Part shown: in pieces, positions 1 to 9,499 of the stretch
How the letters are laid out: each line of letters begins with the position of its first letter
How positions within the stretch are numbered: the first letter of the stretch is position 1
NCBI RefSeq assembly: GCF_900114065.1
Contig: NZ_FORS01000007.1
Location: forward strand, 62,001 to 126,000
Length of the DNA: 64,000 nucleotides
Source: Stutzerimonas kunmingensis
GTDB taxonomy: Bacteria; Pseudomonadota; Gammaproteobacteria; Pseudomonadales; Pseudomonadaceae
Reading direction: 5' to 3'
The notes under the pieces: model-generated
Told to the model about the DNA's origin: nothing
The model's input: only the letters and a program-made list of their open reading frames with translations
Databases searched by the model: none
Position numbers and translations under genes: made by a program

Positions 1-1
1 G

Positions 2-211
2 CAGCTCGGCCTCGACTGCGACGAGTGCGGCGGCGTTAATGTGGACGAACATCGGCAGACTTCGCTACGTGGCCTCTATGCGATCGGTGACGTGACCATG
101 GGCCTGAAGCAGATCAGCGTCGCCATCGGCCAGGCCGCGCAGGCCGCGACCGCCGTGCACAACAGCCTGGAAGCCAACCCCTGGGGTGGCTCGGCGGCTA
201 CCCGCGCCTAG
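2..211 (+). CDS. Thioredoxin-reductase-like FAD/NAD(P) oxidoreductase, C-terminal fragment
   Basis: Only the last 69 codons lie in the window; the gene begins upstream of position 1. The readable tail carries the closing FAD-binding motif of the thioredoxin reductase-like flavoprotein family (LYAIGDVTMG, followed by a conserved Q-I-x-V-A-x-G-Q-A-A helix), which holds the flavin in these two-domain oxidoreductases. The redox-active CxxC motif would lie outside the window, so whether it reduces thioredoxin, ferredoxin or something else cannot be decided. It is a cytoplasmic protein with no visible operon partner: 272 bases holding a repeat element separate it from the serine dehydratase gene. 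Confidence 0.75.
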   Translation, partial: QLGLDCDECGGVNVDEHRQTSLRGLYAIGDVTMGLKQISVAIGQAAQAATAVHNSLEANPWGGSAATRA

Positions 212-291
212 AGCAGTTCGCGCAGAAGCCTCCTCCCGGCGAATCGCGCCGCGGCCGAAACCCGGCAACATCCATGCGCCACCGAAGGTCC

Positions 292-451
292 AGTGGCCTG
301 CGCGGTGAGTTGGTTGAGGCAAGTTCGGATGAACATGGCTCCAAGACAAGGCGCTGCGACTAGTCATAGCGGGCTATGGTAAGGAGCAGCAACGCAGTAT
401 CGGGGCCATGGGCGCCGAAATTGACCCACTGAACTTACCAAACAGGCCACT
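292..451 (+). mobile_element. MITE-like repeat, copy 1 (160 bp, terminal inverted repeats)
   Basis: The element starts AGTGGCCTG and ends CAGGCCACT, which are exact reverse complements. Its interior matches, over almost its full length, the reverse complement of 11443-11566; shared words include GGCAAGTTCGGATGAACA and GGGCCATGGGCGCCGAAATT. Compared with copy 2 it carries a 34-base internal block (361-394) containing a small hairpin (CATAG-4-CTATG at 365-378). It has no coding capacity and fills most of the gap between the flavoprotein gene and sdaA. Size, terminal repeats and a second dispersed copy fit a miniature inverted-repeat element moved in trans. No clear target duplication is visible here, though TA flanks are possible. 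Confidence 0.7.
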
Positions 452-483
452 AGACTTAGACAAGCCTCGCAGCGGAGCCCCTC

Positions 484-1860
<1,377 letters not shown>

Positions 1861-1983
1861 GGTTGATGCTGCGCATGTGCAAGTGCGCCCCCAAGACCTG
1901 ATGCCCTCCGGCATAGCGCGCGGGCTGCCCACGAATCAACTGGGCGCGGCCAAACCGGCCCAGCCGAGACGGCGCGGCGTAGC

Positions 1984-3543
1984 TCACGCCTCCGCCTTGC
2001 CCACCCCATGCTCGCGCAGTTTGTTGGCGATGGTGGTGTGCGACACGCCAAGTCGCTTGCCCAGCTGGCGGCTGCTCGGGAACTGCTTGTACAGCCCTTC
2101 CAGCACGGCCTTCTCGAAGCGCCCGACGATGCTCGCCAGATCGCCCTCCAGGGAGAAGTCGCCCAGCGGCTGCGCCGCGCCGTAGCCCGGCAGGCGGATG
2201 TGCTCGGGCTTGATGGTACCGCCCTCGCACAGCGAAACCGCCTGGAACAGTGTGTTCTCCAGCTGCCGCACGTTGCCCGGCCAGTGGTAGCCGGCCAGCC
2301 GCTCCAGCGCCTGCGGCGAGAGCGTCGGCAGCGGACAGCCGATCTGCCGGCTGGCCTGGTCAATGAAGTGCAGCGCCAGCGGCTGCAGGCCGTCGAGGCA
2401 ATCGCGCAGCGGCGGGATATGCAGCGACAGCACGTTCAGCCGGTGATAGAGATCCTGGCGAAACTGTCCGCTGGCGCAGAGCTCGGAGAGATCGAGCTGG
2501 GTCGCGCAGATCACCCGCACATCGAGATAGACCTCCTCGTCGCTGCCGACCCGACGAAAGCCGCCGTCCTGCAGAAAGCGCAGCAGCTTGGCCTGCAGCC
2601 GCGGGCTCATCTCGCCGACGCCATCGAGAAACAGCGTGCCGCCAGCCGTGAGTTCCAGCAGACCGAGCTTGCCTTCCGGCCGCGCACCCTCGAAGGCGCC
2701 GGGGCCGTAGCCGAACAGCTCGGTCTCGGCCATCGACTCCGGCAGGCCTGCGCAGTTGAGCGCCATGAACGGCGATTGCCCGCGCGGACTGGACAGGTGA
2801 CAGGCGCGCGCCAAAAGCTCCTTGCCGGTGCCGGTCTCGCCTTCGATCAGCAGCGGCGCATCCAGCGGTGCCATGCGCCGCGCCTCACGCACCACCGCGG
2901 CCATCACTTTCGAGCTCTGGAAGATGCTGTCGAAGCCGCGCAGCTCCTGTTTGCGCACCTGGTAGATCCGCTCGCCGACCCGGTCGGCGCGATGCAGGGT
3001 CAGTACCGCGCCGGCCAGTGCCTCGCTGTCGTCGTGTTCGGATTGCAGCGGCGCGATGTCGGCGAGGAAGACATCGCCCTTGATCTTCACCCGCAGGCCG
3101 TTGATCCGCGCCTTGTTGGCGCGCACCAGTTCGGGCAGGTCAAAGTCCTCGGCGTAGCGCGACAGGCTCATGCCCGGCACTTCGTCGACGCGCACACCGA
3201 GCAACTGCGCGGCGGCACGATTGGCGGCAACGATGGCGCCGCTCATGTCGATGGACAGCACCGGAAACTCCAGCGCGCCGAGCAGCGCGTTGAGTTCCAG
3301 GGAATGCCGCTCGCTGGGCATCAGGCTGACCTTGCGTAGCTCGAACACGCCGGGCAGCGCCTCGATCTTCGGCCGCAGGGCCTGCAGCTGCAGGTTCATC
3401 AGGTTGGGACAGTGGAGGTAGATGGCGTTGCCCTGCTCGCCGCCGACCTCGCCACGGGCGACGTTGATGCCGTAGTCGACCAGCAGGTTGAGCATGTCGC
3501 GCAGGATGCCGACGCGGTTCTGGCAGAGAATCTTGATACGCAT
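1984..3543 (-). CDS. phhR: TyrR/PhhR-type regulator of aromatic amino acid catabolism
   Basis: The 519-residue protein has an N-terminal ACT domain (starting MRIKILCQNRVGILRDML), a PAS domain around residues 75-190, an AAA+ enhancer-binding ATPase core (Walker A GETGTGKE near residue 240) and a C-terminal helix-turn-helix. The loop that contacts sigma-54 in typical family members reads GAFEGA instead of GAFTGA, and the Walker B region reads LFLDGVGE with Gly where Glu is usual. Both changes fit the TyrR branch, which works with sigma-70. It is divergent from phhA across 250 bases and very probably activates phhABC in response to phenylalanine or tyrosine. Confidence 0.93.
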   Translation of the reverse strand: MRIKILCQNRVGILRDMLNLLVDYGINVARGEVGGEQGNAIYLHCPNLMNLQLQALRPKIEALPGVFELRKVSLMPSERHSLELNALLGALEFPVLSIDMSGAIVAANRAAAQLLGVRVDEVPGMSLSRYAEDFDLPELVRANKARINGLRVKIKGDVFLADIAPLQSEHDDSEALAGAVLTLHRADRVGERIYQVRKQELRGFDSIFQSSKVMAAVVREARRMAPLDAPLLIEGETGTGKELLARACHLSSPRGQSPFMALNCAGLPESMAETELFGYGPGAFEGARPEGKLGLLELTAGGTLFLDGVGEMSPRLQAKLLRFLQDGGFRRVGSDEEVYLDVRVICATQLDLSELCASGQFRQDLYHRLNVLSLHIPPLRDCLDGLQPLALHFIDQASRQIGCPLPTLSPQALERLAGYHWPGNVRQLENTLFQAVSLCEGGTIKPEHIRLPGYGAAQPLGDFSLEGDLASIVGRFEKAVLEGLYKQFPSSRQLGKRLGVSHTTIANKLREHGVGKAEA

Positions 3544-3656
3544 GGCGAAGCCCTGTTGTTTTGTTGTGGGGCCGACGGCGCTTCGGTCGAGCGCCGCAAA
3601 TTTCCGTCAAGATTATTTGCCAGATAAGCCGCTTGGCAATGCCGCCGATCCGGCCG

Positions 3657-3672
3657 CTGACGAAAACGTCAG
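3657..3672. promoter_or_regulatory. Perfect inverted repeat in the phhR-phhA intergenic region
   Basis: CTGACG-AAAA-CGTCAG is a perfect 6+4+6 inverted repeat 122 bases before the phhA start and 114 bases before the phhR start. It could be an operator for PhhR or a small hairpin. It does not match the classical TyrR box (TGTAAA-N6-TTTACA), so assignment to PhhR is only by position. Confidence 0.4.
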
Positions 3673-3793
3673 ACTTTCCTTACAGACAACACCAGGCAAG
3701 GTGCGACATCGCGCCACAGCGGGACTCGCCGAGGGTACGTCTTCGCGTTCGAATGAGGGCAACAACAAGATGCCCAAGCGGCCAGGAGTACCG

Positions 3794-4579
3794 ATGAAGA
3801 CGACCCACTACGTAGCCCGCGAACCGGACGCGCAGGGGCACATTCATTACCCCGACGCCGAACACGCGGTGTGGCAGACGCTGGTCGAGCGGCAGCTGAA
3901 GCTGCTCGAAGGACGCGCCTGCCAGGAATACCTCGACGGCCTCGACCAGCTCGCCCTGCCCCGCGAGCGCATCCCGCAGCTCGGCGAGATCAATCGTGTG
4001 CTGGAGGCAACCACCGGCTGGCAGGTGGAGCGCGTACCGGCGCTGATCCCCTTCCAACGCTTTTTCGAACTGCTGGCGAGCAAGCGCTTTCCCGTCGCCA
4101 CCTTTATCCGCACCCCGGAAGAGCTGGACTACCTGCAGGAACCGGACATCTTCCACGAGATCTTCGGTCACTGCCCGCTGCTGACCAATCCGTGGTTCGC
4201 CGAATTCACCCACACTTATGGCCAACTCGGCTTGAAGGCCAGCAAGGAAGAACGGGTGTTTCTCGCACGGCTGTACTGGATGACCGTCGAGTTCGGTCTG
4301 GTGGAAACCCCGGCCGGGCTGCGCATCTATGGCGGCGGCATCCTCTCGTCGCCGAAGGAGACGCTCTACAGCCTGTCCGCCGAGCCGGAGCGGCAGCCGT
4401 TCGATGCCAGGGAAGCCATGCGCACGCCCTATCGCATCGATATTCTGCAGCCGCTGTACTTTGTCCTGCCGGACCTCAAGCAGCTGTTCGATCTGGCCCA
4501 GCAGGACATCATGGCGATGGTGCGTGAGGCCATGCGCCTGGGGCTGCACCAGCCGAAGTTTCCGCCAAAGGCGGCGTAG
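3794..4579 (+). CDS. phhA: Phenylalanine 4-monooxygenase
   Basis: The 261-residue enzyme hydroxylates phenylalanine to tyrosine using O2, non-haem iron and a tetrahydropterin. The iron ligands are visible: His121 and His126 in FHEIFGHC and Glu166 in MTVEFGLV, the numbering known for the Pseudomonas enzyme. There is no regulatory ACT domain, as is normal for bacterial forms. The ATG at 3794 is chosen because it gives the typical MKTTxYVAR start and has an AGGAG ribosome site at 3784-3788; the open frame extends far upstream without homology. It is followed by phhB and phhC, and divergent from its likely activator gene phhR. Confidence 0.97.
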   Translation: MKTTHYVAREPDAQGHIHYPDAEHAVWQTLVERQLKLLEGRACQEYLDGLDQLALPRERIPQLGEINRVLEATTGWQVERVPALIPFQRFFELLASKRFPVATFIRTPEELDYLQEPDIFHEIFGHCPLLTNPWFAEFTHTYGQLGLKASKEERVFLARLYWMTVEFGLVETPAGLRIYGGGILSSPKETLYSLSAEPERQPFDAREAMRTPYRIDILQPLYFVLPDLKQLFDLAQQDIMAMVREAMRLGLHQPKFPPKAA

Positions 4580-4718
4580 TGGTGGACAACGTCGCAGGCC
4601 GGTTCACGCGTTTCGCAAGACACCGTTCGGCCTACAGGCCAGGCGTGCTGGTCGAAGCCGACGCTGACCTACCCCCCCTGCGGAAGGAACCTGGCCGCGA
4701 ATCCTCTTGCCTTGTAGG

Positions 4719-4744
4719 GTGGATAACGCCGAAGGCTTATCCAC
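4719..4744. repeat. REP-like hairpin between phhA and phhB
   Basis: GTGGATAA (4719-4726) pairs with TTATCCAC (4737-4744), and the intervening GCC/GGC extends the stem, giving a strong 26-base hairpin. It sits in the 233-base gap between phhA and phhB. Words such as GTAGGGTGGATAACGC are typical of dispersed pseudomonad palindromic repeats, but no second copy is seen in this window. It may stabilise or attenuate the phhA-phhB transcript. Confidence 0.5.
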
Positions 4745-4812
4745 GCGGCCGCCGCCACACCACCCGCCATTTCACCTACCCTTTCCAATCATCAAACAAA
4801 AGGACCGACACG

Positions 4813-5169
4813 ATGACCGCCCTCGCCCAAGCCCAGTGCGAAGCCTGCCGCGCCGATGCACCCAAGGTATCCGATGAAGAACTGGCCGAGCTGATCCGCG
4901 AAATCCCCGACTGGAACATCGAAGTGCGCGGCGACCACATGGAGCTGGAGCGTGTCTTCCTGTTCCGCAACTTCCGCCACGCCCTGGCCTTTACCAATGC
5001 CGTCGGCGCCATCGCCGAGGAGGTCGGCCACCATCCCGCCCTGCTCACCGAATGGGGCAAGGTCACCGTTACCTGGTGGAGCCACGAGATGCGCGGCCTG
5101 CACCGCAACGACTTCATCATGGCCGCGCGTACCGACCAGCTCGCCGCCAGCGCGGAGGGCCGCAAGTAA
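4813..5169 (+). CDS. phhB: Pterin-4a-carbinolamine dehydratase
   Basis: The 118-residue protein dehydrates the 4a-hydroxy-tetrahydropterin released by phenylalanine hydroxylase so that the cofactor can be recycled. It carries the family signature [20 protein letters not shown] with the conserved His-His and the downstream His of the active site (HRNDF). The start [17 protein letters not shown] is the normal pseudomonad N-terminus; the open frame extends upstream only as a non-conserved stretch. Its stop codon overlaps the phhC start (TAATG), showing tight translational coupling. Confidence 0.96.
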   Translation: MTALAQAQCEACRADAPKVSDEELAELIREIPDWNIEVRGDHMELERVFLFRNFRHALAFTNAVGAIAEEVGHHPALLTEWGKVTVTWWSHEMRGLHRNDFIMAARTDQLAASAEGRK

Positions 5170-6365
5170 TGCACTTCGGCCAGATTCCCCGCGTGCCCGG
5201 CGATCCGATCCTCGGCCTGATGGACCTGTATCGCGCCGATACCAACCCGGCCAAGCTCGACCTCGGCGTCGGCGTCTACAAAGACGCCCAGGGCCTGACG
5301 CCGATCCCGCGCGCGGTGAAGCTGGCCGAGCAGCGCCTGGTTGATAGCGAGCAGACCAAGAGCTACATCGGCGGCCACGGCGACGCCCAGTTCGGTGCCC
5401 TCTTGCTGCGTCAGGTGCTCGGCAGCCGCGCCATTGCCCTTGGCGAGCAGCGTGCCGGCTGCACCCAGGCGCCGGGCGGCACCGGCGCGCTGCGCCTGGC
5501 CGGCGAGTTCATCGCCAAATGCCTGCCAGGGCGCAGCATCTGGCTGAGCGATCCCACCTGGCCGATCCACGAAACCCTGTTCGCCGCCGCTGGCCTGCGC
5601 GTGCAGCACTACCCCTACGTCGGTGCCGACAACCGGCTCGATGTCGACGGTATGCTCGCCGCACTGCAGCAGGTGCCGGCCGGCGACGTGGTGCTGCTGC
5701 ACGCCTGCTGCCACAACCCCACCGGCTTCGATCTGGATCACGACGACTGGCTGCGGGTGCTGGAGGTGGTGCGTGCGCGCGAGCTGCTGCCACTGTTCGA
5801 CTTCGCCTACCAGGGCTTCGGCGACGGACTGGAAGAGGACGCCTGGGCAGTTCGACTGTTCGCCGAAACGCTGCCGGAAATGCTCATCACCAGCTCCTGC
5901 TCGAAGAACTTCGGCCTCTACCGCGAGCGTACCGGCGCGCTGATCGCCGTCACCAGCGATGCCGAGCGCCTGCTCGACGTGCGCAGCCAGCTCGCGTCGC
6001 TGGCCCGCAACCTCTGGTCGACGCCACCGGCCCACGGCGCCGCGGTGGTGGCGACGATCCTGGCCGATGAGCCGCTGCGGCAGATCTGGCAGGACGAGGT
6101 GGAAGCCATGCGTCGGCGCATCGCCAGCCTGCGGCAGGGGCTGGTCGAGGCGCTGACGCCCTATGGGCTGGCCGAGCGCTTCGCGCACATCGCCCAGCAG
6201 CGAGGGATGTTCTCCTATACCGGCCTTACCGCCGAGCAGGTACGTCGGTTGCGTGCCGAGGATTCGGTGTATCTGGTGGAAAGCGGACGGGCCAACGTCG
6301 CCGGGCTGGATGCCGAGCGCCTGGATGCGCTGGCCAAGGCCATCGCACGGGTGGTTTCGAACTAA
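5169..6365 (+). CDS. phhC: Aromatic amino acid aminotransferase
   Basis: The 398-residue PLP enzyme belongs to aminotransferase fold type I, class Ia (aspartate/tyrosine aminotransferase family). The cofactor lysine lies in SSCSKNFGLYRERTG and the N-terminal IPRVPGDPILGL is typical. In the phh pathway it transaminates tyrosine (and phenylalanine) to 4-hydroxyphenylpyruvate. The ATG at 5169 overlaps the phhB stop by one base, confirming the phhABC operon. Length is normal for the family. Confidence 0.95.
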   Translation: MHFGQIPRVPGDPILGLMDLYRADTNPAKLDLGVGVYKDAQGLTPIPRAVKLAEQRLVDSEQTKSYIGGHGDAQFGALLLRQVLGSRAIALGEQRAGCTQAPGGTGALRLAGEFIAKCLPGRSIWLSDPTWPIHETLFAAAGLRVQHYPYVGADNRLDVDGMLAALQQVPAGDVVLLHACCHNPTGFDLDHDDWLRVLEVVRARELLPLFDFAYQGFGDGLEEDAWAVRLFAETLPEMLITSSCSKNFGLYRERTGALIAVTSDAERLLDVRSQLASLARNLWSTPPAHGAAVVATILADEPLRQIWQDEVEAMRRRIASLRQGLVEALTPYGLAERFAHIAQQRGMFSYTGLTAEQVRRLRAEDSVYLVESGRANVAGLDAERLDALAKAIARVVSN

Positions 6366-6562
6366 TCGAGGTGCGCGCCGGTGACGCCGCTTCTGGCGAC
6401 GCCGCCGGGTACGCCGGAGCGAGGAGACAGTCGCGCGGCTCGTGACCACGCAGCTGGCTGCCGAAGCAGCGCTGGCACAGTAGCGCGGCAAGCTTTCAGC
6501 CGGCTTTCAACGCGCGCCCACGCTGCCTATGCTGAGCGATAGTCGTCCGACCGTTTGCCGCC

Positions 6563-7324
6563 ATGCCTGAATCCAGCGACCTCCAGCAACAGCTCGCCGC
6601 CCTGCACCAACAGGGCTTCGTGCTGCTGCCTGCGGTGATCGATCCGCCAACGATCACGGAGCTGCGTGAAGCCATCAACCGGCTCGAACCCATCCATTGG
6701 GACTACCAGGGCCTGGTCGACGACCACTTCAAGTGCGTGTTCAATCGCTCGTCTTTCTGGTTGCGCTTTCTCGATCTGCCCGGCGTGATCGAACTGGCCG
6801 AGGCGGCGCTCGGCACGGACTGCCACATCATCGGCCAGACCGCCTGGCGCAGCCGCCCGGGCTTTATCGGCGGCGAGCTGCACGCGGACTATCTAGCCAT
6901 GGAGCTGCCGGAAAGCCTGCTTGCCGACCCCACCTTCGAGCTGCCGATGCAGGTCTGTACCGCGCACCTGTACCTGGACGACATCGACGCCGACCTCTGC
7001 CCGACCCTGGTGATCCCCGGCAGCCACCGCGCCGGACGTAGGCCGCGCCCGGGCGAAGCGCAGTGGCACGGCCGCGCGGCCGAGCCGGTGCTGTGCAACG
7101 CCGGCGACGTGCTGCTGTTTCGCAGCGACCTCTGGCACGCCGGCAGTCGCAACCGCACGACCGAGCGCTGCCGCTACCTGCTGCAGATCCACTACGGCCG
7201 ACGCATGGTGGCGCAGAAGTTCTCGCCCTACCTGCACTTCAGCTTCAACCCCGAAGTGCTGGCCGCCGCCACGCTGCGACAGCGTCGCCTGCTCGGCGAG
7301 CACGAAGCGGCCGAATACGACTGA
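6563..7324 (+). CDS. Phytanoyl-CoA dioxygenase (PhyH) family protein
   Basis: The 253-residue protein has the PhyH fold of Fe(II)/2-oxoglutarate oxygenases. An HxD pair appears in GELHADYLAM and a distal metal His in SDLWHAGSRN, followed by the basic residues that bind 2-oxoglutarate. The N-terminal half (LHQQGFVLLPAVIDPPTI) is the usual beginning for this family. Substrate is unknown. It is followed 84 bases later by cyanase, in the same direction, but no functional link is evident. The start ATG at 6563 is the first in frame. Confidence 0.8.
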   Translation: MPESSDLQQQLAALHQQGFVLLPAVIDPPTITELREAINRLEPIHWDYQGLVDDHFKCVFNRSSFWLRFLDLPGVIELAEAALGTDCHIIGQTAWRSRPGFIGGELHADYLAMELPESLLADPTFELPMQVCTAHLYLDDIDADLCPTLVIPGSHRAGRRPRPGEAQWHGRAAEPVLCNAGDVLLFRSDLWHAGSRNRTTERCRYLLQIHYGRRMVAQKFSPYLHFSFNPEVLAAATLRQRRLLGEHEAAEYD

Positions 7325-7408
7325 AACCCCTGGCACCGAACCTGCATCGACCGAGGCCCGCCGCGCCCGCGCGGCCATTGACTCGCATTCGCCAGATGAG
7401 GATTCGCC

Positions 7409-7858
7409 ATGATCAGCAGTCGTGAACAGGTCACCCAGATGATCGTCTCCGCCAAGGTGCGCAAGGGCCTGAAGTGGGCGCATGTCGCCGAAAGCATCGG
7501 CATGTCCAAGGAGTGGACCACCGCCGGCTGCCTCGGTCAGATGGCCTTCGACAAGGCCCAGGCGGAAACCCTGGGGCAGCTCTTCGAACTCTCCGACGAG
7601 GCCGTCGCCTGGCTGCAGATCGCCCCCTACAAGGGCTCGCTGCTCACCGCGGTGCCGACCGACCCGCTGATCTACCGCTGGTACGAGCTGGTCAACGTCT
7701 ACGGCACCACCATCAAGGAGCTGATCCACGAGGAGTTCGGTGACGGCATCATGAGCGCCATCGACTTCTCCATGGATATCCAGCGCCAGAGCGACCCCAA
7801 GGGCGATCGCGTCAACGTCGTGCTGTCCGGCAAATTCCTGCCCTACAAGAGCTACTAA
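7409..7858 (+). CDS. cynS: Cyanate hydratase (cyanase)
   Basis: The 149-residue protein decomposes cyanate with bicarbonate to ammonia and CO2. An N-terminal helix-turn-helix-like domain is followed by the decamer-forming catalytic domain. The catalytic triad is present as Arg90, Glu93 and Ser116, six residues lower than Arg96/Glu99/Ser122 of the E. coli enzyme, consistent with a slightly shorter N-terminus. The ATG at 7409 follows a TGAGGA ribosome site. No cynT carbonic anhydrase, cyanate transporter or cynR regulator is adjacent, so the gene is an isolated cyanase. Confidence 0.96.
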   Translation: MISSREQVTQMIVSAKVRKGLKWAHVAESIGMSKEWTTAGCLGQMAFDKAQAETLGQLFELSDEAVAWLQIAPYKGSLLTAVPTDPLIYRWYELVNVYGTTIKELIHEEFGDGIMSAIDFSMDIQRQSDPKGDRVNVVLSGKFLPYKSY

Positions 7859-7876
7859 GCGGCCGGGCCAAACCCA

Positions 7877-8164
7877 TCAGCGGGTGCAGATCTCCCCGCG
7901 TGCCAGGCTTTCCACGCTGTTGCCCAGCGGGTCGGTGGCACTCAGGTCCGCACCACGTCCGCGCAGCACCTGGAGCAATGCCTTGCGCTGGCCGGGATCG
8001 CACTCGCTGGCCAGCTGGGGAGAGAACGTCGCTCCGCTTGCGGTAGCTTCGCGCTAGGGCGCCATTCCGGTGCGCGCATCCAGCTCGTTGCACCAGCACG
8101 AGCCAGCCTTGATGAAGGCGTCATCGCGTGCGCGCCGAGTTGGCCGATCGGTCAGCAATGGCAT
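7877..8164 (-). pseudogene. Ankyrin-repeat protein remnant, interrupted by an in-frame stop
   Basis: On the minus strand one frame reads from a possible ATG at 8164 to a TGA at 7877, but it is cut by a TAG at 8054-8056. The part after the stop reads like the last ankyrin repeat of a protein (RKALLQVLRGRGADLSATDP then GNSVESLARG), and the part before contains an FIKAGSCWCNELD stretch. The fragment is short, lacks a full set of repeats and fills the cynS-codB gap. The most likely reading is a decayed gene. An alternative is that only a small unrelated peptide is made from one half. Confidence 0.45.
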
Positions 8165-8208
8165 GGCATCTGCAATCTGGCTGCATCCACCTTTGCGGAG
8201 CATCCACC

Positions 8209-9486
8209 ATGAAACAGCCCGTCGATACCGACTACCCCTTGAGCGAAGTGCCAGCCGGCGCGCGCAAGGGGCTGTGGTCCACCTCCATCCTGCTGTTCGG
8301 CTTCACCTTCTTCACCGCCACCATGTTCGCCGGCGGCAAGATCGGCCTGGCCTTCGACTTCAAGACCATGCTCTGGGCCGCGGTGATCGGCAATCTGCTG
8401 CTCGGCGCCTATGCCGCAGTGCTCGGTCTGATCGCCTGCCGCAGCGGGCTGAACTCGGTACTGATGGGGCGCTTCTGCTTCGGCGAAGTCGGCAGCCGGC
8501 TGTCCGACTTCCTGCTCGGCTTCACCCAGATCGGCTGGTACGCCTGGGGAACGGCGACCATCGCCATCGTCCTTGTGCGGCTGCTGGAGTTGCCGGAAAG
8601 CTGGACGCTGCCGTTGATGGTGCTGTTTGGTTTCGGCTTCTGCCTGACCGCCTTCGTCGGCTACAAGGGCCTCGACCTGCTCTCGCGCATCGCGGTGCCC
8701 GCGATGCTGGTACTGCTGATCGCGTCGCTGTGGACCGCCACCCGTGACATTGGCGGGCTGGACGGCCTGCTCGCCGTGCAACCGGGCGACACCCTGACCC
8801 TCGGCATGGCCATCACCATGATCTTCGGCACCTTCGTCAGCGGCGCGACCCAGGCCACCAACTGGACGCGTTTCGCCCGCAGCAGCAAGGTCGCGGTATG
8901 GGCCAGTTTGATCGGCTTCTTCATCGGCAACGGCCTGATGATCATCGCCGGCGCCTACGGAGCAATCGTCTACCAGCAGCCGGATATCGTCGAAGTGCTG
9001 GTGCTGCAGGGCCTGTCGATGGCCGCGGTGGTGATGCTCTTCCTCAACCTCTGGACCACGCAGGACAACACCATCTACAACTTCGCCGCTGCCGGCTGCA
9101 ACCTGCTGCGCACCGAGCGCCGCCGCCTGGTGACCCTTGGCGGCGCCTTCGTCGGCACGCTGCTGGCGCTGGGCGGCATGTACGAACTGCTGATCCCCTT
9201 CCTGATCCTGCTCGGCTCGATCATTCCGCCCATCGGCGGCGTGATCATGGCGGACTACTTCTACCGTCATCGTGGGCAATACCCGAAACTGGCCGAGGCG
9301 CGCCTGCCGAAATACAACAGCCTGGGCCTGGCGGCCTATGTGCTGGGCGCCGCCTGCGCCTATTTCTCGCCCTGGGTGGCGCCCATCGTCGGCATACTGG
9401 TGGCCGCCGCAGCCTATATTGTGCTGTACGAGGGTCAGCGCCTGGCCCTGTCGCGCACGGTGCTGACGCAAACCGACGCACGCTGA
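8209..9486 (+). CDS. codB: Cytosine permease (NCS1 family)
   Basis: The 425-residue membrane protein has about twelve hydrophobic segments and the NCS1 N-terminal signature (DYPLSEVPAGARKGLWST, then FTATMFAGGKIGLAF). It should import cytosine with a cation across the inner membrane. The ATG at 8209 is preferred over upstream in-frame starts because the typical CodB N-terminus begins here. codA follows after only 13 bases, giving a codBA operon for uptake and deamination of cytosine. The uracil produced can feed the rut pathway encoded 28 kb away. Confidence 0.95.
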   Translation: MKQPVDTDYPLSEVPAGARKGLWSTSILLFGFTFFTATMFAGGKIGLAFDFKTMLWAAVIGNLLLGAYAAVLGLIACRSGLNSVLMGRFCFGEVGSRLSDFLLGFTQIGWYAWGTATIAIVLVRLLELPESWTLPLMVLFGFGFCLTAFVGYKGLDLLSRIAVPAMLVLLIASLWTATRDIGGLDGLLAVQPGDTLTLGMAITMIFGTFVSGATQATNWTRFARSSKVAVWASLIGFFIGNGLMIIAGAYGAIVYQQPDIVEVLVLQGLSMAAVVMLFLNLWTTQDNTIYNFAAAGCNLLRTERRRLVTLGGAFVGTLLALGGMYELLIPFLILLGSIIPPIGGVIMADYFYRHRGQYPKLAEARLPKYNSLGLAAYVLGAACAYFSPWVAPIVGILVAAAAYIVLYEGQRLALSRTVLTQTDAR

Positions 9487-9499
9487 TCAAGGAGTCACC

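Noticed and set aside
4719..4744. The GTGGATAA hairpin as a DnaA-box pair
   Set aside because: The words form a tight hairpin in an operon gap and resemble a REP-type palindrome; no other origin-like features are present.
8152..9471. Minus-strand open frame of 439 codons across codB
   Set aside because: Low-complexity His/Gln/Gly-rich translation with no domain; shadow of the permease gene.
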